Shown one piece after another: positions 1 through 5,898 of a stretch of 8,914 nt of DNA; positions within the stretch are counted from its first letter, which is position 1, and each line of letters starts with the position of its first letter. The notes beneath the pieces are model-generated. The model made no database searches, was not told where the DNA came from, and was given only the letters and a program-made list of their open reading frames with translations. Origin of the DNA: an uncultured Sphingomonadales bacterium (GTDB taxonomy: Bacteria; Pseudomonadota; Alphaproteobacteria; Sphingomonadales; Sphingomonadaceae); NCBI GenBank assembly GCA_937898535.1, contig CALDKP010000247.1:1-8914 (forward strand). Direction: 5' to 3'. The position numbers and the translations under genes are program-made.

Positions 1-663
1 CTTTGGCGCAGCGAAGTCTTCAAACACGTCCTTGTTGTACACAATACAGTTCTGGAAGATTTCGATGAACGCAGCGCCGCGATGGGCGTGCGCCGCCTTC
101 AGCACTTCTGGCAAATTCTTCGAAACGTCAAAACCGCGCGCAACAAACCGCGCGCCTGAACCCAGCGCAAACGCGCATGGCGTCGCTGGACGATCAACCG
201 AGCCATAAGGGGTCGATGGGCTGTTCGTGCCGACGCGCGATGTTGGCGAATATTGGCCCTTGGTCAGACCGTAAATTTCGTTGTTGAACAGCATGATCTG
301 GCAGTCCAGATTCCGGCGCAGCAAATGCATCGTGTGGTTGCCGCCGATTGACAACGCATCGCCATCGCCCGTGATAATCCATACATCAAGATCGGGATTG
401 GCGAGCTTTACACCCGTCGCAACCGCAGGCGCGCGGCCGTGGATGGTATGAAAGCCATAGGTTTCCATATAATATGGGAAGCGCGAAGAGCAGCCGATGC
501 CGCTGATGAACACGGTATTTTCGGGCGTGCCACCGATTTCAGGCATGGTGCGCTGCACCGCCTTCAAAATCGCATAGTCACCGCAACCGGGGCACCAGCG
601 GACTTCCTGATCGGTTTCCCAATCCTTGGGCGTTGTCGCTTTCACGGGGGTCATATCGTTCAT
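1..663 (-). CDS. korB: 2-oxoacid:ferredoxin oxidoreductase, beta subunit (KorB), 3' part cut off by window edge
   Basis: This is the thiamine diphosphate and [4Fe-4S] subunit of a 2-oxoacid:ferredoxin oxidoreductase, which oxidatively decarboxylates a 2-oxoacid (probably 2-oxoglutarate) to the acyl-CoA and reduces ferredoxin in the cytoplasm. The first 221 codons are present and read open to base 1; the family is usually about 340-370 residues, so roughly a third is missing. Visible are CPGCGDYAIL at residues 24-33, GIGCSS at 55-60, the diphosphate/Mg-binding GDGDALSIGGNH at 99-110, LFNNEIYGLTKGQ at about 125-137 and Cys206. Cys24, Cys27, Cys58 and Cys206 match in spacing the four cluster ligands known from archaeal homologues. 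The start ATG overlaps the korA stop (TAATG), and a GGGAG lies 9 bases upstream inside korA, so the two are translationally coupled. A second ATG at codon 4 is a less likely start. The exact 2-oxoacid substrate cannot be fixed from sequence alone. Confidence 0.95.
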   Translation of the reverse strand, partial: MNDMTPVKATTPKDWETDQEVRWCPGCGDYAILKAVQRTMPEIGGTPENTVFISGIGCSSRFPYYMETYGFHTIHGRAPAVATGVKLANPDLDVWIITGDGDALSIGGNHTMHLLRRNLDCQIMLFNNEIYGLTKGQYSPTSRVGTNSPSTPYGSVDRPATPCAFALGSGARFVARGFDVSKNLPEVLKAAHAHRGAAFIEIFQNCIVYNKDVFEDFAAPK

Positions 664-2531
664 TATAAAGCACTCCCAATCGCGGCTTCAATTTCGGCGA
701 TAGTAAATGGCTGGCCGGACACTTTGTTCACGGGCTGCGCATCCACAAGGAACTGGTCACGCAATATGGTCTTCAACTGGCCCGTGTTCATTTCGGGCAC
801 GATGACTTTGTCAAAGCTCTTCAGCAACTCGGCCATGTTTTTGGGCATGGGCCAGATATGGCGAATGTGGACATGCGCGACATCGACGCCTTCTGCACGC
901 TTGCGGCGCACAGCTTGCTTGATGGGTCCATAGGTTGATCCCCAGCCGACGACAGCGAGCTTCGCGCCTGCTGCGCCCTGCTCAACGATCTGGTCAGGAA
1001 TGCTGTCGGCGACGCCGTTTACCTTGGCCGACCGGATGTCGGTCATCGCCTGGTGGTTGGCGGGTGCATAGTTGATGTGGCCGGTATCGACTTCTTTTTC
1101 GATACCGCCAATGCGGTGCAGCAATCCGGGCGTGCCGGGCTTCACCCATGGGCGCTTCAATTTATGGTCGCGCGAATAGGGCTTGAAGCCATCTTCGGGC
1201 ACGCTTTCCAGAAACTCGACCGGGAACGGCTTATACTCTTCCAAATCGGGTACGAGCCATGGTTCAGCCGCGTTGGCGATATAGCCATCCGTAAGCAGCA
1301 TCACTGGCGTCATATACTCAACCGCAATCCGCACAGCTTCCACCGCGCAGTCAAAGCAATCCACCGGCGAGCGCGCTGCGATCACGGGCATCGGTGCATC
1401 ACCGTTGCGGCCATATACCGCTTGATACAGATCGGACTGCTCGGTCTTGGTTGGCAGGCCCGTCGAAGGACCGCCACGCTGGCTGTTGACGATGACCAAG
1501 GGAAGCTCGGTCATGATGGCAAGGCCCATAGCCTCACCCTTCAACGCGATGCCGGGACCTGATGAACTGGTAACGCCCAACTGACCCGCATAGCTTGCGC
1601 CGATGGCCGAACAAATCGCGGCAATTTCATCTTCGGCCTGGAATGTGGTGATCCCATATTCTTTCAAGCGGCTGAGGTGATGCAAGATCGCGGATGCTGG
1701 CGTGATGGGGTATCCGCCGAAGAACATCTTGAGGCCAGCCAGCTGCGCCCCCGCAACCAAACCAAAAGAGATAGACTCAGCGCCCGTCACCGTCCGGTAA
1801 AGACCCGCAGGCGCAGGCGCGGCATCGACATGATATTGCTTCAGCGGTCCAGCCAGTTCAGCCGTCTCGCCATAAGCGTGACCAGCATTCAGCGCCGCGA
1901 TATTGGCGTCGGCCAGAACCTGATTCTTGGCGAATTTTGCGTTCAGCCAATCGATGATAGGCTGACGATCACGATCGAACATCCACAAAGCAAGGCCAAG
2001 CGTCCACATATTCTTACAGCGCAACGCGTCCTTGTTGCCCATGCCAAACGGCTTGACGGCTTCCAGCGTCAGCGCGCTGATGTCGAACGCCAGCACTTGC
2101 CATTTCGCAAGGCTGCCATCTTCAAACGGGTTGGAGGTGTATTTGGCTTTATCCAGGTTGCGCTGGTTGAACTCGCCTGTGTCTGCGATAATCAAACCGC
2201 CTTCGCGCAACGAGCCGACATTGGTTTTCAATGCCGCAGGGTTCATGGCGATCAGCACATCGGGTTGGTCGCCAGCGGTGTCGATTGCCGACGATCCGAA
2301 GTTAATCTGAAACGCCGAAACACCGAAAAGCGTCCCGATTGGTGCACGGATTTCTGCAGGAAAGTCAGGGAATGTCGCAAAGTCATTGCCCGCCAGTGCG
2401 GACGACAGCGTAAACTGTCCCCCGGTCAACTGCATGCCGTCGCCGCTGTCCCCTGCAAAGCGCACAACAACTGCGTCGCTGTGCACTGGAGTATGTCCGG
2501 TCGTCTTTTCGTCTTTGAATGCCGTAGCCAT
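663..2531 (-). CDS. korA: 2-oxoacid:ferredoxin oxidoreductase, fused gamma-alpha subunit (KorA)
   Basis: This is the large subunit of the same CoA-dependent 2-oxoacid:ferredoxin oxidoreductase as korB, at 622 residues. It is a fusion. An N-terminal gamma-type domain (about 20-200) begins with VRFAGDSGDGMQLTGG at 23-38 and contains AEIRAPIGTLFG at 59-70. An alpha-type pyrimidine-binding domain (about 250-430) carries GGYPITP at 272-278, FQAEDEIAA at 297-305, SSSGPGIALKGEAMG at 322-336 and QRGGPSTGLPTKTEQSDL at 351-368. A C-terminal domain ends with FDKVIVPEMNTGQL at 573-586. YPITP is typical of 2-oxoglutarate-type and broad 2-oxoacid enzymes. There is no ferredoxin-like two-cluster domain, so the only cluster should be in KorB and an external ferredoxin is needed; none is encoded in the window. 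The start has only a weak purine stretch (TTAGAACG) upstream. Length and architecture match the oxygen-tolerant KorA of mycobacteria. A broader 2-oxoacid preference is the main alternative. Confidence 0.95.
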   Translation of the reverse strand: MATAFKDEKTTGHTPVHSDAVVVRFAGDSGDGMQLTGGQFTLSSALAGNDFATFPDFPAEIRAPIGTLFGVSAFQINFGSSAIDTAGDQPDVLIAMNPAALKTNVGSLREGGLIIADTGEFNQRNLDKAKYTSNPFEDGSLAKWQVLAFDISALTLEAVKPFGMGNKDALRCKNMWTLGLALWMFDRDRQPIIDWLNAKFAKNQVLADANIAALNAGHAYGETAELAGPLKQYHVDAAPAPAGLYRTVTGAESISFGLVAGAQLAGLKMFFGGYPITPASAILHHLSRLKEYGITTFQAEDEIAAICSAIGASYAGQLGVTSSSGPGIALKGEAMGLAIMTELPLVIVNSQRGGPSTGLPTKTEQSDLYQAVYGRNGDAPMPVIAARSPVDCFDCAVEAVRIAVEYMTPVMLLTDGYIANAAEPWLVPDLEEYKPFPVEFLESVPEDGFKPYSRDHKLKRPWVKPGTPGLLHRIGGIEKEVDTGHINYAPANHQAMTDIRSAKVNGVADSIPDQIVEQGAAGAKLAVVGWGSTYGPIKQAVRRKRAEGVDVAHVHIRHIWPMPKNMAELLKSFDKVIVPEMNTGQLKTILRDQFLVDAQPVNKVSGQPFTIAEIEAAIGSAL

Positions 2532-2664
2532 TCGTTCTAACCCGTCTTTAATTGCAACTTTATCGTGTTTTGCCTAATCCCATTCGAGGCACACTGCAAT
2601 GTTAGAAAAACTATAGGTGGATATGCTAGACGCATTGGCCAAGCCACCTTAGGAAGCGGCCGAT
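2532..2664. promoter_or_regulatory. Divergent intergenic region between korA and the hydrolase gene
   Basis: These 133 bases lie between two divergently transcribed genes and so should hold both promoters. The stretch is richer in A+T than the flanking genes. I cannot pick a convincing -35/-10 pair on either strand. On the plus side TATGCT (2622-2627) is the best -10-like hexamer, but TTAGAA at 2602-2607 sits only 14 bases away. On the minus side TTGCAG (2599-2594) lacks a good partner 17 bases downstream. A 6-base inverted repeat (AGGTGG at 2615-2620, CCACCT at 2644-2649) brackets the TATGCT and a TTGGCCAA palindrome (2635-2642). An operator role for these is only a guess. Confidence 0.4.
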
Positions 2665-2670
2665 ATGGAG
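2651..2670 (+). promoter_or_regulatory. Two candidate ribosome binding sites deciding the hydrolase start
   Basis: AGGAAG at 2651-2656 sits 8 bases before the ATG at 2665. GGAG at 2667-2670 sits 6 bases before a second in-frame ATG at 2677. Both are reasonable Shine-Dalgarno placements. The shorter product begins MTDTPPYVRPDV, which looks like a natural N-terminus, so the four-residue MENV extension may or may not be translated. Confidence 0.5.
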
Positions 2671-3636
2671 AACGTGATGACCGATACCCCCCCTTATGTG
2701 CGCCCAGATGTCGCATTGTTTCTGCAATTTCTGAACGCTGTACCCGGCCCTAAATTTTGGGAAGTGCCCGCCAATGACGCACGCGCGATGACGACTGCCA
2801 TGCGCGACGTTGCGGATGCACCCATTGGCGAGCTAGCGGTTATGCGTGATCTTTCGATTCCCGGACCCGCAGGCAACATTCCCGCGCGATTATATGACAG
2901 CCGCGAAGAGCGCGATGCCGGCCCTGTCATGGTATTTTACCATGGCGGCGGATTCGTTATCGGCAGCCTGTATACCTATGATCCCTATTGCGCCGAAGTT
3001 GCGCGCCTTCTCGATCTGCCGGTCATCTCTGTCGATTATCGACTGTCCCCCGAACATCCATTCCCTGCCCCAGCCGAAGATTGTGAAGCCGCAACCCGCT
3101 GGATTGCAACAAGCCCGGCTGAACTTGGGCGGCAAGTCACTGGACTGATTACGTCAGGCGACAGTGCTGGCGGCAACTTAACGATTGTGACCACAATGGC
3201 GCTTCGCGACCGTCCGGCCGCCGTGCCCGTATTGTTGCAGCATCCGATTTACCCGGTCGTCACGCTCGATACTGACTGGCCAAGCATGCGCGAATTTTCC
3301 AAAGGCTATTTGCTAACCGAAGAAGCAATGGCCTATTTCGGCGAAGGCCACGCAGCAACGCCCGGAGATTACCGGTCCGAGCCGTTGAATTTCAGCCAAC
3401 GGGGCATGCCGCCGAGCCTCGTCACCACCGCAAGCCTTGATCCCTTGCGCGACCAAGGCATCGCCTATGTTGAAAAGCTGAAGCAGGATGGCGTGCGCGT
3501 CGAACATCGCAGTGCCGAGGGAAATATTCACGGGCATATCAACATCCGCCAAGGCATTCCTTCCGCCCAATCGGACATCGAAGGCAATATCGCCGCGCTG
3601 AAAAACCTGCTTGCAGACGTGACGGCAACAGCATGA
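2665..3636 (+). CDS. Alpha/beta hydrolase of the hormone-sensitive-lipase family (carboxylesterase-like)
   Basis: This is a predicted cytoplasmic serine hydrolase, probably a carboxylesterase on small acyl esters; the natural substrate is unknown. At 323 residues it has the usual size of the HSL (bacterial family IV) esterases. The oxyanion-hole motif HGGG is at 93-96 in FYHGGGFVIGS. The nucleophile elbow GDSAGG is at 165-170 (Ser167). The acidic residue is Asp259 in SLDPLRDQG, and the catalytic His is most likely His289 in NIHGHI. VDYRLSPEHPFPA at 123-135 is also characteristic. There is no signal peptide; residues 1-60 form the usual N-terminal cap. The stop overlaps the rppH start by four bases (ATGA), so the two genes are very likely cotranscribed and coupled. 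An alternative start is at 2677. The family call is firm; any specific product name such as acetyl esterase or lipase would be unsupported. Confidence 0.93.
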   Translation: MENVMTDTPPYVRPDVALFLQFLNAVPGPKFWEVPANDARAMTTAMRDVADAPIGELAVMRDLSIPGPAGNIPARLYDSREERDAGPVMVFYHGGGFVIGSLYTYDPYCAEVARLLDLPVISVDYRLSPEHPFPAPAEDCEAATRWIATSPAELGRQVTGLITSGDSAGGNLTIVTTMALRDRPAAVPVLLQHPIYPVVTLDTDWPSMREFSKGYLLTEEAMAYFGEGHAATPGDYRSEPLNFSQRGMPPSLVTTASLDPLRDQGIAYVEKLKQDGVRVEHRSAEGNIHGHINIRQGIPSAQSDIEGNIAALKNLLADVTATA

Positions 3637-4118
3637 GCATAGCTTTGGAAGATTTACCCTACCGTCCCTGTGCGGGAATCATGCTCGCCAATATGCAGGG
3701 GAAGATATTTGTCGGGCAACGCTTGGACAGCCCCGACGGAACCGATGCATGGCAAATGCCGCAAGGCGGCATCGACGATGGTGAAGATGCAGAGGCAGCG
3801 GCGCTGCGCGAGTTATTCGAAGAAACCGGCGTGCGCGCCGATTTGGTCGATATTCTCGCCCGCAGCCGCGACGAACATTTCTACGACTTACCCGATGATA
3901 TGATTGGCCGCATTTGGAAGGGCAAATATCGCGGGCAACGCCAGCATTGGTTTTTGATGCGCTTCAAAGGCACGGATGCCGATATCAACATCGAAACGTC
4001 GCATCAGGAATTCAGCAAGTGGCAGTGGATCGATGCACAGCAACTGCCGCAACTGATCGTGCCGTTCAAAAAGCGGCTGTACGAGAATATTCTCGCGGAG
4101 TTTGCCGAACTGATTTGA
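3633..4118 (+). CDS. rppH: RNA pyrophosphohydrolase (Nudix hydrolase RppH)
   Basis: RppH removes pyrophosphate from the triphosphorylated 5' end of mRNAs, leaving a 5' monophosphate that favours RNase E-type decay. The 161-residue protein has the expected length. The Nudix box spans residues 45-67, with Gly45, Glu51, Arg59-Glu60, Glu63-Glu64 and Gly66 all in place. It is preceded by AWQMPQGGID at 39-48, the signature separating RppH from other Nudix enzymes. YRPCAGIML at 10-18 and the C-terminal EFSKWQWID at 126-134 also match the family. The start codon lies inside the end of the hydrolase gene (ATGA, 4-base overlap) with no strong Shine-Dalgarno, which points to translational coupling. A diadenosine polyphosphatase activity, the older name for this family (IalA/NudH-like), is possible in addition. 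The stop TGA is followed three bases later by a perfect palindrome. Confidence 0.95.
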   Translation: MSIALEDLPYRPCAGIMLANMQGKIFVGQRLDSPDGTDAWQMPQGGIDDGEDAEAAALRELFEETGVRADLVDILARSRDEHFYDLPDDMIGRIWKGKYRGQRQHWFLMRFKGTDADINIETSHQEFSKWQWIDAQQLPQLIVPFKKRLYENILAEFAELI

Positions 4119-4121
4119 CTT

Positions 4122-4139
4122 CGTTCAGCGTGCTGAACG
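4122..4139. terminator. Perfect palindrome at the convergent gene boundary, possible bidirectional terminator
   Basis: CGTTCAGC and GCTGAACG (8-base perfect arms, 2-base centre) lie in the 32 bases between the rppH stop and the TPR gene stop. As RNA this would fold into a short GC-rich hairpin from either strand. Neither side is followed by a U-rich run, so it is not a classical intrinsic terminator. It may instead protect 3' ends, or be part of a dispersed palindromic repeat. Confidence 0.4.
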
Positions 4140-4150
4140 CATCCGCGCCC

Positions 4151-4678
4151 TTAATTGGGTTGCGGAACCGGCACGCCACCAATGGTTGGTTTCGCATCCG
4201 CTGCACTTGCCTGCATTTGCTGTTTTTCGCTCGCCTTGCTGGATGCAAGCGAAAGCCGGTCAACAGCACTGCAGTCCGCACGGCATAATGTTTTCAGCCG
4301 CGCGATATTCTTGCCCGCCTGCTCAATTGCGCCTTTGGCAATCATCGCATCTGCCTGCTCAGCCAATGCAATCTGATCATTGGGCTCAAGCTCCAACGCT
4401 TCTGTGTAAAAGCGGATCGCTTTCCCATTCAGTCCTTGGGCCTTAACCGCACGGGCCATCGCAATATATGCAGGGCGATTGCGCGGGTCGACCGCGAGTG
4501 CTGACTCATACCAGCTAATGGCATTGTCGAACCGTGCAGCGGCCGATTCCTGGTCACCCGTCTGCATCAGCGCAATGGAACGGGCATCGATATCATCATC
4601 CGCGCGTCCGCCGATGCTGGCGCTCGACATGACCGCTAGAGTGAACGACAGCGCAATGGCCGCGGGAGAAAAACGCAT
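4151..4678 (-). CDS. Exported small tetratricopeptide-repeat protein
   Basis: The specific function is not recognised. With the ATG start chosen here the protein has 175 residues. It starts with a probable Sec signal peptide (MRFSPAAIALSFTLAVMSSA, cleavage likely near Ala26 in GGRA-DDD), so it should be periplasmic. About residues 33-100 form two TPR motifs. ESALAVDPRN and TEALELEPND recur exactly 34 residues apart (Asp64 and Glu98), as expected for TPRs, and a degenerate third helix pair reaches about residue 130. Cys132 and Cys136 (LCRADC) could form a disulfide after export. The C-terminus is low-complexity and ends VPVPQPN. A longer frame begins at a GTG at 4717 that overlaps the rsmB stop by four bases (GTGA). 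That form would place a charged Arg inside the signal hydrophobic stretch, so the ATG is preferred. It is the last gene of the guaB-rsmB cluster. Confidence 0.85.
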   Translation of the reverse strand: MRFSPAAIALSFTLAVMSSASIGGRADDDIDARSIALMQTGDQESAAARFDNAISWYESALAVDPRNRPAYIAMARAVKAQGLNGKAIRFYTEALELEPNDQIALAEQADAMIAKGAIEQAGKNIARLKTLCRADCSAVDRLSLASSKASEKQQMQASAADAKPTIGGVPVPQPN

Positions 4679-4713
4679 AAACAATATCCATATCTTTTTG
4701 GAACGTGATGCTA

Positions 4714-5895
4714 TCACAGCTTTTGGAGCCTCGCGAAGAAGAAACCGTCGCTGCCATCATGATGCGGGGTCAACAGCACGCCGTCGCCGTCGGCTCGGCC
4801 CATCGACACGCCGGTATCCACCGCGCGCCAGCCCGAATGCGATTTTAAGAACGCAGCCACTTGGCCCTTGCCCTCACTCTCGATGAGCGAGCACACGGCA
4901 TAAACAAGATAACCGCCACGCACGACCATGTCGGCGCCAATGTCCAAAAGCTTCGCCTGTTCATCAACAACGCGCTTCAACCGCGCCGCATCCAAGCGCC
5001 AGCGCGTCTCTGGATTGCGCCGCCATGTGCCGCTTCCCGAACAAGGTGCGTCAATGAGGACAAGGTCGCAGCCACCGACAAATTCGGACAGCATCTCTTT
5101 TTCCTTGCCCGGATTGAGCAAGCGCGTTTCGATATTGGTGGCACCCGACCGGTTGGCCCGTGGTTTCAATTGGTCCAGCCGGTTGCGGTTTGTGTCGGTT
5201 GCAATCAACCGCCCCTGATTTCGCATAGCTGCGGCGAGTGCGAGGGTTTTGCCGCCCGCACCAGCGCATAGGTCGAGCACTGTGCCTAAACCCTTGGCCT
5301 GACATGCCTCTACAATCAGCTGGCTTCCGAGATCCTGAATTTCAACCAAACCGTTTTCCACGGCAGGGTGGCTGTCGATGGCAGTCCCGCCCGGCAGGCG
5401 GAGCGCATATTCGAGATGTGGAAGGACTTCAGCGTCGGGAAACACAGCCGATACTTCAGCGCAGCTTGCCTTCAACGCATTCACGCGCAAGTCCATGGGG
5501 GCGCGGTCAAGCAGGCTTGCCTGCTCGGCCTCGTCAACATGGGCGGAGAACAAAGGCTTGATCCATTTGGGCAATCCGCCACCCGTTGATCGCGCTTCGC
5601 CGGGTTCAATGGCTGCTGGACCATAATCGGTCCCGTCGAATAACGCGGCCAGTTCCGGATCGGCATCCGCCATTGCCACAAAGGCAGAGCGCGCCGTCGC
5701 TGGCCTTTTCCCAAAGCGGCGGATGGCGCCCCAGGCTAAATCGCGGACAGCACGGCGGTCTTTCGAACCGGCATAACGCCGTTCGGCAAAAAAGCGCTTT
5801 GCAAGCTGGTCAGCAGAAGCGCCGCCATCACGTGCGGAAAGGATGATTTGGTCAACCAATTCAATGGCTGACTGCAGGCGAGCAGCAGGTCTCAT
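4714..5895 (-). CDS. rsmB: RsmB/Fmu-family rRNA cytosine-C5 methyltransferase
   Basis: This is a predicted SAM-dependent methyltransferase making 5-methylcytosine in rRNA. By family it corresponds to 16S rRNA C967 methylation by RsmB, acting on free rRNA or early assembly particles. The 393 residues comprise an N-terminal NusB-like RNA-binding domain (about 1-95, with RRYAGSKDRRAVRDLAWGAI at 39-58) and a C-terminal Rossmann methyltransferase domain. The SAM motif LDLCAGAGGKT is at 207-217, the acidic ribose-binding stretch ATDTNRNRL at 232-240 and motif IV DAPCSGSGTWRRNP at 282-295 (Cys285, the release cysteine). Cys335 in YAVCSL is the probable catalytic nucleophile. The C-terminus ends DGFFFARLQKL as usual. 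The start lies three bases after the guaB stop, and the nearest Shine-Dalgarno-like GAGG overlaps that stop only one base from the ATG, so translation probably depends on ribosomes leaving guaB. Another RsmB/RsmF-like target site is possible. Confidence 0.93.
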   Translation of the reverse strand: MRPAARLQSAIELVDQIILSARDGGASADQLAKRFFAERRYAGSKDRRAVRDLAWGAIRRFGKRPATARSAFVAMADADPELAALFDGTDYGPAAIEPGEARSTGGGLPKWIKPLFSAHVDEAEQASLLDRAPMDLRVNALKASCAEVSAVFPDAEVLPHLEYALRLPGGTAIDSHPAVENGLVEIQDLGSQLIVEACQAKGLGTVLDLCAGAGGKTLALAAAMRNQGRLIATDTNRNRLDQLKPRANRSGATNIETRLLNPGKEKEMLSEFVGGCDLVLIDAPCSGSGTWRRNPETRWRLDAARLKRVVDEQAKLLDIGADMVVRGGYLVYAVCSLIESEGKGQVAAFLKSHSGWRAVDTGVSMGRADGDGVLLTPHHDGSDGFFFARLQKL

Positions 5896-5898
5896 GCC

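Noticed and set aside
1677..2540. A 287-codon open frame on the plus strand opposite korA
   Set aside because: It lies wholly antisense to a korA frame with unmistakable domains. Its Arg/Gln-rich product shows no recognisable motif, as expected of a shadow frame in GC-biased coding DNA. The same applies to the antisense frames at 439-933 and 1053-1562.
2615..2649. Inverted repeat AGGTGG...CCACCT with a central TTGGCCAA palindrome upstream of the hydrolase
   Set aside because: Six-base arms separated by 23 bases are expected by chance at this scale. No divergent regulator gene is present to suggest an operator, so it was only noted within the intergenic entry.
4479..4886. Plus-strand 135-codon frame spanning the TPR and rsmB genes
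   Set aside because: It is antisense across two genes with clear domain evidence, is rich in Ser/Arg, and has no ribosome site or family resemblance.
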